64,000 nucleotides of DNA from assembly GCA_029204225.1 (NCBI GenBank), contig CM055107.1, forward strand, positions 45,952,059 through 46,016,058. The letters run 5' to 3'. Source of the stretch: Diphasiastrum complanatum (lineage: Eukaryota > Streptophyta > Lycopodiopsida > Lycopodiales > Lycopodiaceae). Position 1 is the stretch's first letter, and each line of letters opens with the position of its first letter. Positions 21,553 through 32,639 of the stretch are shown here, in pieces. The translations under genes and the position numbers were made by a program. The notes below the pieces were generated by a model. That model did no database searches, was not told where the DNA came from, and saw only the letters and a program-made list of their open reading frames with translations.

Positions 21553-22620
21553 TCAACTTGATCTTCTGGGAGGAATCAACTGATGAACCACTCTTGGGAC
21601 TTGTTGCTGGGTAGCATCCACGTCTTCGTCTAATTCGCTGTTGAGTGGGTCGACAATGGACACGCTTGAGTCTGAAGCTCGGATAGTCGTATCAATGGTA
21701 GGTGATGAAGGTTCTTTTGGAATATTATCTTTGCCTTTGATGTCGATGAACTGATCCTCAATAAAGACTGTATCCCAGTTGTACAAGATTTGTTGGGTAT
21801 CAGAATCATATTGCTTGTATGTGCTATCAAATAAAGTGTATCCAATCAAGATGGTCTTGAGACCTTGGAAGTCAAATTCTTTCTCGTTTCTTTCGGGATA
21901 TGTGCGTAGGCAACGCATCCAAACACTCTTAGGTTTTTCACAGAAGGCTTAGAGCCTGTCCACACCACATGGGGTGTCTGGTCTGAGAGGGCCTTGGTCG
22001 AACATTTGTTTTGGAGGTAAGCTGCAGTGGAGAAAGCTTTGGCCCATAAGCTCTTGGGCAGCGATGCATGCGCCAACATACATTTAGCTGATTCAACTAC
22101 TGTATGGTTCTTTCTCTCAGCTAAGACATTAGACTGATGAGGACTATAAGGAGTGATGAATTGCTACTTAATGCCTTGGCTCTGACAATACTCCTTAAAC
22201 TCAGTAGAGATGTATTCTCCACCATTGTCAGACCTCAGGGCCTTGATCATCCTTCCAGTATCTTTTTCTGCATGCTCCTTGAAGATTTTGAAGCAATTAA
22301 AAGCTTTTGACTTTTTCTATGATAAAGAACACTATAGTCCTTCTGAAAAATTCATCAATAAAAGCTATAAAATACTTTGCATCCTTTAGAGAAGGATTCT
22401 TCATCGGGCCACAAATGTTTGAATGCACAATGTCTAATAATCCTCTATAGTAGTATGCTAATGGCTTGATCTAAATGGTTTTCTAGTCTATATACCAACT
22501 AAATAGCCTTGACAAGCAAGTAACTCAAATTATCACTAGGATAGTCTAGATTAAGAACAATAGAATGCTTAGACATTTGTTGTACAACAACATGATTCAA
22601 GTGACCAAGTCTATAATGCC
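21553..22620 (-). pseudogene. Copia-C integrase
   Basis: 22079-21846 and 21918-21553 show SLPKSLWAKAF, STKALSDQTPHVVW and LRVFGCVAYAHIP followed by a GYTLFDS block, the copia integrase C-terminal region. The core (22620-22080) is decayed but aligns in order with the better Copia-C' copy. A 115-bp piece of this region is captured at 29921-30041. Confidence 0.8.
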
Positions 22621-22660
22621 AAAGTAAACTTTTACTTATATGGATAGAAGTACTGAGCGC

Positions 22661-23062
22661 CTAACTAGAGGCAAAAAAACAATGACTTAATCTATACAAG
22701 TATCCATTTCTCTTTCCGAGTGCTAGGATCTTGCCTGTCCTATCAACTACTTTGCACTGATCACATTTGAATTCTACTTTATGTCCTAGATCTATGATTC
22801 TGCTTACAAAGAGCAAATTTGCAGATAAATTGGGTACATACAAGACTTTAGAAAGTAGCTTAGATTGATCATTTGCAAAGCTCAATCTCATAGTACCTTC
22901 ACCTTTAATAGTTTGTGTGTTATTATTGTCAAGGTAAACGTATTTGTTGGTACTGTAGGGTGTATAGGACTCGAAACAGCCGATGAGGTTGGTCATATGC
23001 TGAGTGGCACAGGAATCTAGGAACCAAGAACTGTCGTTGGATGCTCCTTGATGGCTGGTCAA
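22661..23062 (-). pseudogene. Copia-C protease
   Basis: 133 open codons with WFLDSCATQHMT, where the copia D-S-G active site is D-S-C. Then come GEGTMRLSF and VLYVPNLSANLL, typical of the segment between protease and integrase. The Gly to Cys change probably inactivates it. Confidence 0.8.
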
Positions 23063-23154
23063 AAAGATACGTTGGCAAGTTCAAAATCGTTCAAATGTAG
23101 CTACATTAGCCACTCTATCCCTTGCTGTTGTCCTTTGCTTGTAGTATTCGGTAG

Positions 23155-23804
23155 TGTGAAAGATTCAACTAGTTTCCTCACATTTTGCAGTATTTCCATA
23201 TTTGGCATATTGAGGCCAAAACTTGTTTTAGACTTAGAGGTTGACTTTTCAAAGTTCATTAGTCTAAATTTCATTTGAATAAACACTTTTTGAAAGTGTG
23301 GGAAAGTTAGAATGCGAGTTTGACTAGATTCAATTTGAATAGTTGGGTACATTGAATCTAGACCCAGAATTAGTAGGTTTAGCATTTAGGAGAGAAAACC
23401 AAGTGGTCAAATAGGATTTGGACCTACTATAAAAGGATGTAACTCATGGAGAGAGCAATCTTCTCTCTTATCTATCTCATTTCATGCTTATACATGGTTC
23501 TCTTGGGTTCTACTATCCATTGGTGCACTATCTTGGTGATTGCTTGCAATTCTATGTGTAGAATGATCTATATTTGTTATTTTTGGATCCACACGTGTGA
23601 AATACAGTAGCTTGTTGGTTTTGTATAGACAGCAACAATACTTATTCATTTCATTCAAGTTTGATCAAGTTCTATTGGTGTTTGCATCTCAAATTGTGTG
23701 TAGATGCTGATTTTTTTACATTGGTGAAATTGGTGGTGTATTTCTCTTTCTAACCAAAGATCATTCAAGTAGATTGGATCTTAAGGATCTGAAATCTTTT
23801 CACA
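23155..23804 (+). repeat. Copia-A' 5' LTR
   Basis: tgtgaaagat to tcttttcaca, 650 bp, with the TATA box ctataaaagg near 23429. It is homologous to 8370-9002 and 13733-14384 in the opposite orientation. Confidence 0.9.
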
Positions 23805-23816
23805 TGGTATCAGAGC
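23805..23816 (+). other. Copia-A' primer binding site
   Basis: tggtatcagagc exactly abuts the LTR end caca. Confidence 0.9.
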
Positions 23817-24405
23817 TTGTGTTTCAGGTTATGAAGGAGAAAATCATATCTATCAATGATTTGGTGAAGATATCAAGTCTAGAGCATGCTAGAGAGGATT
23901 CTACATCAAAATCGAGTTTTTTGCTTTTGTAGATTGGATCTTTTGTAGATCAAAACACTAAAGAGGTCAATATATTTGTTCAATTATGATTTTTGAATTC
24001 ACATACTGAATTTGGCCGATTTTTGGATCATTGAATCAGCCTAAGTGGTGGCTCTTAAATTGCATATCAAATTTTCAGCATTTGCATGTAGATTTGGAAT
24101 AGTCAATTTTTTGTGATTTTGTCAAAACCCTAATTTTGATTGGATCTCTAGATAGTGAGGTTGCTGGACTTCATTTGAGTGTGTTTCAATCCTAGAAAGT
24201 GGCAAAAATCATTAGATTGAGGATAGATCATAGGTTGATCAAGATTCCATGATTCTATGTGTTGATTTGCTTGGTATAAGTGCTAGAAGAGAATTTGTGA
24301 GATAGTTTCAAATCTTGGTGATTTCTTTTGAAAGCATTTGTTGTTGTTTAAAAGAGTGATTTTTGCATTGAAGCAGGTTGAAAGAGAAGATCAGGTCATT
24401 GCTAC

Positions 24406-25449
24406 ATGGCAACCTCAATTGGAGTCATGTTGGAAGCCAATGATAGGCTTTGAGGATGGAGTCACTTCTTGAGATGAATGATGTTTTGGATATTGTTGTA
24501 GGTTGGAGAAGGGACCAACAACACAACAAGATCAATTGAGGTATGACAGGAGGCCCAAAAAGGCTCTACACATGATAAAGATGAATGTTACCAATGAACT
24601 TCTCAAGGAAGTTGGTAAGTGCACATCATCTTTGGAAGCTTGGAATCCATTGAAGAAGCTTTATGAATCCAAGTCTACTTCTAGAGTGTTGACTCTAAGA
24701 AGGCAAATCTTTTCTTGTTTGCAAAAGAATGAAGAAAGTCCAAGTACTTTTGTTTTGAGAATGAAAGCATTGAATGATGAGTTAGCTTGCATAGATGAAA
24801 GCATTAATGAAGGAGAGCTTATTCAAGTGATTCTTAATGGCTTGTTGGATGCTCATGCTAACATTGTTCAAAGTATTGCTATTCAAAAGACTTTGCCAAG
24901 TTTGATGGACCTTTAAGGATTTTGATCAATGAGGAATATAGGCTTCAAGCAAGAGGTGGATCTACATCGACACTTCAAGAGGATGCTATGTTCACAAAGG
25001 GCATTATCAAGGGCAAAACCAAAAGTAAGTAGTCTAAAGGGCAAGATCAAGTGGATGCTTCTTCAAGTGGCAAAAAGAAGGATAGATCAAAGAGCAAGTG
25101 CTTCTATTGTGGCATCAAAGGACACTTTGCAAGTGAGTGCTACAAGAAGAAGAGAGATCAAGTAGACAATCAAGGTAATCTTACTCTTGATAAAGATGGT
25201 TTGGATGTTCAAGATGCAAATGATGATGCTTTTGTGATGTCTTCATGTATGCTATCTAATGATGGAGATCTAGATCCTTGGTGGATTGATAATGGAGCAC
25301 AGTTCACACATGACCTTTCACAAAGACTACTTCACTGCTTTGTTGGCATATCAATTCCTATTTCTCTCTCTACAAATTGGAATGTTCATTTGGAGGATGT
25401 CTTGTTTATTCCATCTATTACCAAGAATTTGAAATATACAGGCCAATAA
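24406..25449 (+). pseudogene. Copia-A' gag-protease fragment
   Basis: Starts MATSIGVMLEANDRL, but a small deletion brings a stop at once. 24503-24916 carries the gag helices (LTLRRQIFSCLQKNEESPS), 25051-25449 the zinc knuckle CFYCGIKGHFASEC and a damaged protease site (WWIDNGAQ, so D-S-G has become D-N-G). It ends at FIPSITKNL, where Copia-C' begins. Confidence 0.8.
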
Positions 25450-26138
25450 TGTAGGTGAGCACAAAATAATAGTGGATGTAACCGCGTGCTTCACAAAGCT
25501 AATCACACAATATGTAAAGGTGATAAACCTATTATTGACAATACATCTGGAAGAAAGAATCAATGCACGAAAGCATCTACAATGTCTATCTCTGATTATC
25601 AGTGATGTTTTGTCCTCTCTCTTCTATTCTGATGTCATTCTGATACACTTTTGATGCTCTTCTAATGCAATTATAATGCTATTATTTGAACACCTAGATG
25701 GTATTCAATATATATACATAATTTTTACAAGTGTGCAGATGAAGAAAGTACAAAAGTGGTTGTGCTGTCTGTGAGAGATCGTGGGTGGCTGTGGTTGTTG
25801 TCAAATTTGATTGCACAGTAAATGGGATGAGCGTGAGAAGGCCGTGATGTCAGGCTTTGCTAAAATTAACGTTGATGAAAATGCAAAAAACGCGACACTC
25901 TGACATAGGTACCTTGACTTTTCTATAAAGACATCTTTGACATTTGTAGGGCAGTGTCATCTTTTTCATCTTTTCACCTGTGGAAATTTACTTGTATTTA
26001 TACAGACAGTCGCATTTTTTGCCTGTCTTATCTTACATGTAAATATGCAGATTGTGCGACAACACAAGTAAAATACAGCAGCATGAATGGAGGCAGATTA
26101 ACATAGGATTTAGGAGAGTAGAGGAGACAAATCCAACA
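25438..26138 (-). repeat. Copia-C' LTR
   Basis: acaggccaataatgtagg to aaatccaaca. It is the uninterrupted version of the split LTR at 15994-19923 and shows where Copia-B inserted. Confidence 0.8.
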
Positions 26139-27952
26139 AGTCTCACTGTAGTCAACGTTGGGGATCCGAGTGAATCCTTGTGCTACCAGTCTTGCCTTCC
26201 TTCGATCAATCACTCCATTGGCATTATAGTTGATCTTAAAGATCCATTTGCAATCAATGATATTGCAGGCAATAGGAGCTTTGAATAGTTATCACATTTG
26301 GTTCTTGATTAGAGAGAAACACTCTCTGTCCATGGCTTCTCTCCAGAGATCAGAGTCTGGTTGGCTAAGTGTGTCTTCGACTATTATCAGTTCTTGTATC
26401 AAGAGACATGCAAATTCAGGAGTATACCTTGTTGTGTGCACACTCAACTTGATCTTCTTGGAGGAATTGTCTAATAAACCACTCCTGGGACTTTTTGTTG
26501 GGTAGCAGCAATGTCTTTGTCTGATTCGCTGTCAAATAATAGATTGACAATAGACATGCTTGAGCTTGAAGCTTGGATAGTCGTGTCAATGGCAGGTGAT
26601 AAAGGTTCTCCTGGAACAATATCTTTGCCTTTGATGTTGACAAACTCGATAAATACTGTATCCCAGCTATACAAGATTTGTTGGGTATCGAGATCATACA
26701 ACTTATATGTGTTATCAGATGAAGTATACCCAATTAGGATGGTCTTGAGACTTTGGAAGTCGAATTTCTTCCTCGTGTCTTTCAGGATCTGCACATAGGC
26801 GACACATCCGAATACTCTTAGGTTCTTCACAGAAAGCTTAGAGCCTATCCACACCTCATGGGGTGTTTTGCCTGAGAGTGCCTTGGTCGAACATTTGTTC
26901 TAGACGTACGTTGCAGTGGAGACAACTTCGGCCCATAAGCTCTTGGGCAGCGATGCATGCGCCAACATACATTTAGCTGATTCAACCACTGTACGGTTCT
27001 TTCTCTCGGCTAAGACATTAGACTGATGAGGACTATAAGGAGTGATGAATTGCTGCTCAATGTCTTGTCTCTGGCAGTACTCTTTAAATTCAGTTGAGAT
27101 GTACGCTCCACTATTGTCAGACCTCAAGGCCTTGATCTTCCTTCCAGTCACGTTCCTTGAAGATTTTGAAGCAACTGAAAGCTTCTGATTTCTTTTGGAT
27201 AAAATTAACCATAGTCCTTTTTGAGAATTCATCAATAAAAGTTATAAAATACTTTGCATCCTTCAGAGAAGGATTCTTCATCGGGTCACAAATGTCTGAA
27301 TACACAACATCTAACAATCCTCTAGCAGTATGCTTATGGCTTGATCTAATTGGTTTTCTAGTCTGTTTACCAACTAAAAAATCTTGACAGACATGTAACT
27401 CAACTTTATTACTAGGATAGTCTAGATCAAGAACAATAGAGTGTTTAGACATTTGTTGTACAACAACATGATTCAAGTGACCAAGTCTATAATGCCAAAG
27501 TAAACTTTTATTTGCATGAATAGAAGTATTGAGCGCCTGACTAGAGGCAGAAAGACAATGACTTAATCTATACAAGTATCCATGCCAAGGTGAACGTATT
27601 TGTTGGTACTGTAGGGTGTATAGGACTCGAAACAACCAATCAGATTGGTCATATGTTGAGTGGCACCGGAATCTAGGATGGCTAGTCATGAAGGCATCCT
27701 GATCCGCTTCTTGAATGGGCTGTGGAACTTTTGTAGCTGCATTGGCCACTTGATTCAACTATCCCTTGATGTTGTTCTTTGCTTGTAGTATATGGTAGTC
27801 TTAAATCTTGTGGTTGTTTCTCTTGCAGTATCTACTGAACAACTTCTTCTTTGTTTGCGGATTTGACTGTTCTTTGTGTTGTGCTAGTTTTTGGTCTTGC
27901 TTTGATTGCTTCGAGCCTTTCTTCTTCTTCTGCTTAGTCGTGCTCTTGTATG
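26139..27952 (-). pseudogene. Copia-C' RT start, integrase, protease and gag remnants
   Basis: Minus-strand segments: the RT N-terminal part (26139-26410), the integrase C-terminal block (KNLRVFGCVAYVQI, 26854-26471), the core (RSDNSGAYISTEF and SPHQSNVLAERKNRT, 27235-26900), then FITFIDEFSKRTM, HYRLGHLNH and protease remnants to 27758. Gag near 27820 keeps a partial zinc knuckle (CQYCKRNNH). The LTR-side truncation of RT and many stops make it dead. Confidence 0.75.
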
Positions 27953-28060
27953 GAACATCAAATTTGGATCAATCCTTGAGAAGTAGCACTCAATTAATGA
28001 GGGCTGATTTCACACGTGTGAGCTCTCTGTCCGTACAGGGCTCTGCTGGAGCAGATCAGG
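27953..28060 (-). repeat. 108-bp fragment inversely repeated at 34459-34565
   Basis: About 95% identical to the reverse complement of 34459-34565, including tcacacgtgtgagct. It bridges Copia-C' gag and Copia-A'' integrase without belonging to either. The parent element is unknown. A piece of an LTR is plausible. Confidence 0.7.
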
Positions 28061-28574
28061 TTGTATACTCCCTCTTGATCCCATGCTCATCACAAAATGC
28101 CTTGAACTTGGTAGATATGTACTCTCCACCATTGTCACTCCTTAAGCACTTGATACTTGTGTAAAATTGGTTCTCCCTTGCATTCTTGAACTTAACAAAG
28201 ACGTCATATACTTCATCCTTACTCTTTAGTAGATATATCCAACAAAATCTACTAAAATCATCAATGAAAGTCACATACATCTTAGCTCCACTATTGCTAA
28301 TTGTAGTAATTCCATGAATATCCGAAGGTACAAATTGAAAAGGCTTTGTAGATCTAGATGTAGATCTAGCATAAGGTAGTCTATGTGACTTTGAAAAAGC
28401 ACAAGACTCAGAAACATGATTGATGCTACTTAAGGATTTTGGAGGACCAATCACAACTTGCTTCTTAGCCATTACCTCCAATGACTTGAAGTTGAGGTGC
28501 CCCATCCTTTTATGCCAAACCTCTTGAATATGTATTTGCTCACTTGCCACAAATCCAACCAATAACATAAGCAT
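28061..28574 (-). pseudogene. Copia-A'' integrase fragment
   Basis: 172 open codons: WHKRMGHLNF, FIDDFSRFCWIY, RSDNGGEYISTKF and KREYTT, cut before PQQNGVAE. Very close to the Copia-A integrase. Confidence 0.85.
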
Positions 28575-28884
28575 CTAGTTTGAACAACTTCCCTTGTCTT
28601 TTACCTTCTGCAATCAAGATATCCTTCCTTTTGGTCATGCAAGCATCTCCATCAAACTCAACTTTGAAACCTTTACTTAGTAATTGACTCATGGTAAGTA
28701 GATTCTTGGTAGGAAAAGGTATGAACAAAACATCCTTCAACTGAACATTCCTATTTGTAGAGAGAGAAATAGGAATTGTGCCAATCCCTTTGATTGCACA
28801 CTCACCATCATTGGCCGTGTCGATCACCTTCTTGTCATCTTTATATGCCAACAAAGTAGTGAAGTACTCTTTGTGAAAAGTCAT
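28540..28884 (-). pseudogene. Copia-A'' protease C-terminal part
   Basis: TFHKEYFTTLLAY, GECAIKGIGTIPISLS, FPTKNLLTMSQLL, then GKLFKLDAYV. It follows the WWIDSGASSHM region encoded just upstream and is open to the integrase start, apart from a frame change. Confidence 0.75.
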
Positions 28885-28998
28885 GTGTGAACTTGCTCCA
28901 CTATCAATCCACCATGGATCTAGATCTTCATCATTAGCAAGCAGACATAAGCATACATGCAGACATCACAAAAGCATTATCATTTGAGTTTTGAACTT

Positions 28999-29290
28999 CT
29001 AAACCATCTTCATCATGAGTAAGATTACCTTGCTTGTCTTCTTGATCTCTCTTCTTCTTGTAGCACTCAGTTGCAAAGTGTCCTTTGATGCCACAATAGA
29101 AGCACTTGAACTTTGTCCTATCTTTCCTTTTGCCATTTGAAGAAGCCTCCCGTTAATCTTGTCCTTCAGACCACTTGCTTTTGCTTTTGCCCTTGAATTT
29201 TCCCTTGATGAACATAGCCTCCTCTCCAACTTGAGATGTTGATGAAGATCCACCTCTTGCTTGAAGCCTATATTCTTCATTGATCAAGAT
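28999..29290 (-). pseudogene. Copia-A'' gag zinc-knuckle region
   Basis: In the frame matching Copia-A this encodes the knuckle and K-rich flanks (the cysteine codons are visible at 29060-29100). A frameshift separates it from protease. It joins the rest of gag at 30683 once the insertion is removed. Confidence 0.75.
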
Positions 29291-29296
29291 CTCTTG

Positions 29297-29920
29297 TGTT
29301 GGACAATGAAAGCTACGCACGAAGTGGCTGCGTCTGAAAAGGCACCAAAAAGAGTGCATTTGTCTAATAAGCAAATGGAGACTATAATAGAACCCACATA
29401 TAAGCTCACTGTAGACAATGTACCCTTGTCTTATGGTACCAGCCCTTTTGGGGTCAAAGAGGAATGATGGCGGGTGGCTAGGCGGCGGGGATGAGATCCT
29501 GCATGCGGCCCGCAGGCGCGCACGATGCACCACATCGTCTACTGGACCGCTCTCCGCTTTCGACAAACTCTGATTTGGTATCAGAGCAAGTTTTTTGGTC
29601 CTAAAAAAACCGAGCAAGTGGGGGTTTCCTTTGCCCTGTGCTCGCTTGAGTGGGAGTGTTGGAGGATACAAGCTACGCACAAAGCGACTGCGTCTGGAAA
29701 GGCACAAAAAAGAGTGCATTTGTCCCATAAGCAAATGGAGACTATAACAGAACCCACATATAAGCTCATTGTAGACAATGTACTCTTGTCCCTTGGTACT
29801 AGCCCTTTTAGGGTCAAAGGGGAATGATGACGGGTGGCTAGGCGGTGGGGATGGGATTCCACACGTGGCCTGCAGGCGCGCACGATGCGCCACATCGTCT
29901 ACTGGACCGCTCTCCGCTCT
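29297..29920 (+). mobile_element. TRIM-1
   Basis: LTR 29297-29575 (tgttggacaatg), PBS tggtatcagagc at 29576-29587, about 80 bp internal with no coding capacity, polypurine cttgagtgggag, and LTR 29657-29920. The second LTR lacks about 16 bases of U5. TATA-like acatataagctc lies in each LTR (29396 and 29756). A standard TRIM layout. Confidence 0.85.
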
Positions 29921-30041
29921 CCATTGTAGCTTACATCCAGAACAGATTTTCGACCAAGGCTCTCTCAGACAAGACACCCCACGAGGTGTGGACATGCTCT
30001 GAGCCTTCATTGAAGAACCTTCGAGTGTTTGGGTGCATTCC
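29921..30041 (+). pseudogene. Captured Copia-C integrase fragment
   Basis: Plus-strand translation gives STKALSDKTPHEVW and LKNLRVFGC, the same block as Copia-C integrase at 21846-22079 but in the opposite orientation to Copia-C. It is sealed between the U5 ends of the two inverted TRIM units. Confidence 0.8.
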
Positions 30042-30677
30042 AACTCAGAGTTTGTCGGCAGCGGAGAGCGGTCCAGTAGACGATGTGGCACGTCATGCAC
30101 GCTTGCGGGCCGGGTGTGGGATCCCATCCCCACCGCCTAGCCACCTGCCATCATTTCCCTTTGACCCCAAAGGGCTGGTACCAGGGGACAAGGGTACATT
30201 GTCTACAATGAGCTTATATGTGGGTTCTGTTATAGTCTCCATTTGCTTATGGGACAACTGCACTCCTTTTGGTGCCTTTTTCAGATGCAGTCACTTTGTG
30301 CGTAGCTTGCATCCTCCAACACCCCCACTCAAGCGAGCACAGGGTGAAGGAAACCCCCACTTGCTCGTTCAAGACCAAAACACTTGCTGTGATACCAACT
30401 CAGAGTTTGTCGGCAGCGGAGAGCGGTCTAGTAGACGATGTGGCACATCATGCACGCTTGCGGGCCGCATGCGGGATCCCATCCCCACCGCCTACCCACC
30501 CGCCATCATTCCCCTTTGACCCCAAAAGAGCTGGTACCAGGGGACAAGGGTACATTGTCTACAATGAGCTTATATGTGGGTTCTGTTATAGTCTCCATTT
30601 GCTTATGGAACAAATGCACTCTTTTTGGTGCCTTTTTCAGATGCAGCCACTTTGTGCATAGCTTGCATCCTCCAACA
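30042..30677 (-). mobile_element. TRIM-2
   Basis: Minus orientation: 5' LTR 30398-30677 (TGTTGGAGGATGCAAGC), PBS complement gctgtgatacca at 30386-30397 (TGGTATCACAGC), 76 bp internal, and 3' LTR 30042-30321. LTRs of 280 bp are nearly identical to each other and to TRIM-1. The U5 end is complete (aactcagag). Confidence 0.85.
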
Positions 30678-30682
30678 TCTTG

Positions 30683-31069
30683 AAGATCAATCAAACTTGG
30701 CAAAGTCTTTTGAATGGCAAGACTTTGTACAATGTTAGCATGAGCATCCAACAATCCATTAAGAATAACCTGAAAAAGCTCTCCTTCCTTAATGCTCTTA
30801 TCAATGCAAGCTAACTCATCATTCAAAGCCTTCACTCTCAAAACAAAAATATTTGGACTTTCTTCATTCTTTTGCAAACATTGAAAGATTTGCCTTCTTA
30901 GAGTTAGCACTCTAGAAGTAGACTTGCATTCATAAAGCTTCTTTAATGAATCCCAAGCATCCTTTGATGAAGTACTCTTACCAACTTCCTTAAGAAGTTC
31001 ATTGGTAAAATTCATCTTGATCATGTGTAGAGATCTTTTGGACCTCTCTTGATCATGTGTAGAGCTCAT
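30683..31069 (-). pseudogene. Copia-A'' gag N-proximal part
   Basis: Open from 31069: HMIKMNFTNELLKEVGK, LTLRRQIFQCLQKNEESP and LIDLQD, reaching the TRIM insertion. The first about 55 residues of gag are missing beyond 31075. Confidence 0.85.
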
Positions 31070-31075
31070 TTACAA

Positions 31076-31880
31076 CCTCAATCTTGTATGTAATGTGATT
31101 AAATAAAAGTTAGACACCACATAACGGTGCACTTGTATTTCCAAAGTGCCAATAGCTACAAATAGGCCTTGAAGCCTTAGGAAGAACAAGCAACTAATTT
31201 TGGTTAATTGTCTCGAAGCACAGTAGGAAATTTATGTGGTGTGGCTCAAATAGAAATTGTAAAAAGCATTGTAAAGTCAAGCTACTTGCAAAAAAATAAA
31301 ACCATGCCACCTTCAGCAAGTTGGGACCCTCAGGTGCTGGGTTGTTGGATTGCCTTAACGGGCTTCCAGCAACAACTTCACCAGCTGCTCAATGAACGAG
31401 CTACTAAGCAGTCTCGCGGCCAACAAGTGGCAAGTAAAACACTGTAGGCCTTGATCGATCAGGTCGAATAGTTGAAAAATGAGAGAGAAAAAGAGAGAGC
31501 TAAGAGCCATGCCTAGGTCCCAGCAACTGAAGGACAAGTCCAGAAAATCAGACCAAGTGGCTCAGCAACACAATCAGCTAGTGTCCAACCTTGGACCGAG
31601 TTTGTCTAGGAAAAAACAGCTCGATAGACTTACTAGTCTGACCACCAACACTTAATGCTAAAATCGAAGGCGCTAGAGCAAGAGTGTGAATCTCTCAAAG
31701 CCAACGAGAGATCACTCAAGGACTATATCTGCACCTTGGAGCTCAATGTCTCAAGAGAGCAGATAGTAGTGAAGAGAGCCCAAGAGAACTTCGGGTTAGA
31801 TTTCTTATGCTTAGTCTTAAAAATCGTTAAGTAATGAGCATCTTGAAAAACAGAAGGCCAACAATATGATTTCAGACCTT
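31076..31880 (+). pseudogene. Coiled-coil ORF remnant
   Basis: 31208-31447 is open (FQQQLHQLLNERATKQSRGQQ). After 31440, broken plus-strand frames are rich in E, K, Q and L, with heptad-like spacing to about 31800 (KALEQECESLKAN region). It resembles in composition the broken ORFs at 5006-6949 and 59491-60975. It lies just before LTR-like sequence. Function is unknown, and homology to the others is not demonstrated. Confidence 0.3.
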
Positions 31881-32480
31881 CACTTTTCCCCTCTAAGTTT
31901 TTTCCATTTATGCCTTAAAAAATGATTCAAGGCACCCTTTGCTTTTTGCCTTCTTTGCCCTTTTTACGTGCGTTCACAAAAAATGCGCACACTGGCCAGA
32001 ATGACTTAAAAACCATTTCTGGACCACCTTCGTCTTTTTTGCCTCTTTGCGAAAAATACAACACAAAACCTAGAAAGTCTTAAAAACCATTTTAAGACAC
32101 CTTCGTCTTTTTCACTATCTTAAAACTAAGGCATCTTAGGCTTCTTCCCTGCCTTAAATCTAAGGGCGTCTTCAGGATTTGCATACCTTCAGTCTAACAA
32201 CGGACACCTTTAGGTTTTTCAGGTTTTTTGTATTTTTCCTACATTGGCAAACCGACGTCACCAAACGTACCCTAAAACAGCTGGACAACCAAATATCCAA
32301 AAGGCGGTGAAGCGGTTACCAACTTTTGTACATATGCAAAGACTGGCATAAATAGCCTTAAAGGCTTGTAAGATATTTCCTCTCTTGTAAATATCTATAT
32401 TAGCTGAATCAAGCTATGTAAGTGTTAATTGAAATTTCTCTTTCAATCAGAGTTATCTGTAGCCAACGTTATCATGCTCA
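31881..32480 (+). repeat. LTR-like stretch
   Basis: No second copy is in the window, so this rests on layout only. Repeated gccttaaaa..caccttcg words occur. A TATA-like gcataaatagcc at 32347 is followed by ttgtaaatatc and an ssRNA-like leader, and coiled-coil ORF remnants lie on both sides. Confidence 0.3.
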
Positions 32481-32639
32481 GCAAGCTGAAGTTATTACTT
32501 CAAGCCATTGTACTCAATGTTGACATTTATCAGAGTGCAATTTTTGTCTCACTGCTGTGTCGTTCATTTGCACAAACTGTATGAATTCTTCTACTTGAAA
32601 ATTTCTACTGCTAACTGTTGCATTTTTGTTCCTACACGC

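Larger units (their letters stand above)
15994..23154 (-). mobile_element. Copia-C: Ty1/copia remnant, 3' LTR split by Copia-B
   Basis: 3' LTR = 15994-16463 plus 19675-19923, matching the continuous LTR at 25438-26138. A polypurine run (minus AAGGGGGGG) precedes the LTR start TGTTGGATTT at 19923. Internal minus-strand order is protease, integrase, RT, RNase H. At 23155 the element is cut in gag by the 5' LTR of Copia-A' (plus). The intact gag junction ggtagtcttaaa is seen in Copia-C' at about 27789. Its 5' LTR is not in the window. Confidence 0.8.
23155..25437 (+). mobile_element. Copia-A': 5' half of a Copia-A family element
   Basis: Plus-strand 5' LTR (23155-23804), PBS (23805-23816), leader and gag/protease to 25437, where it is cut by the Copia-C' LTR. 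It inserted into Copia-C gag at ggtag. Integrase, RT and the 3' LTR are absent here. Confidence 0.85.
25438..27952 (-). mobile_element. Copia-C': second Copia-C copy, internally deleted
   Basis: LTR 25438-26138 abuts the middle of RT at 26139, so polypurine tract, RNase H and catalytic RT are gone. Then integrase, protease and gag follow on the minus strand to 27952, where a 108-bp foreign fragment begins. No 5' LTR is seen. Confidence 0.75.
29297..30677. mobile_element. Palindromic double-TRIM insertion with TCTTG target duplication
   Basis: Two TRIM retrotransposons in inverted orientation (29297-29920 plus, 30042-30677 minus) flank a 121-bp captured fragment. The whole is bordered by TCTTG at 29292-29296 and 30678-30682, and removing it restores Copia-A'' gag (aagatctcttgaagatc). 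Both outer ends are the U3 start TGTTGG. The shared duplication implies that the composite, or its first unit before rearrangement, entered as one integration. Confidence 0.85.
28061..31075 (-). mobile_element. Copia-A'': gag-to-integrase fragment, split by a palindromic insertion
   Basis: Minus-strand gag (31069-30683 and 29290-28999), protease (28884-28540) and integrase (28574-28061). Both ends are truncated: no LTR, no RT, and the gag N-terminus is missing. The insertion 29297-30677 splits gag at atctcttg, with TCTTG on both sides. Confidence 0.8.

Noticed and set aside
15960-23154. CRISPR-like or phage-like repeat systems
   Set aside because: The window is plant nuclear DNA. All repeats seen are LTRs, minisatellites or microsatellites without regular spacers.
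29153-30133. 326-codon minus-strand frame and other long frames over the TRIM composite
   Set aside because: They are chance translations of GC-rich inverted LTRs running across element boundaries.
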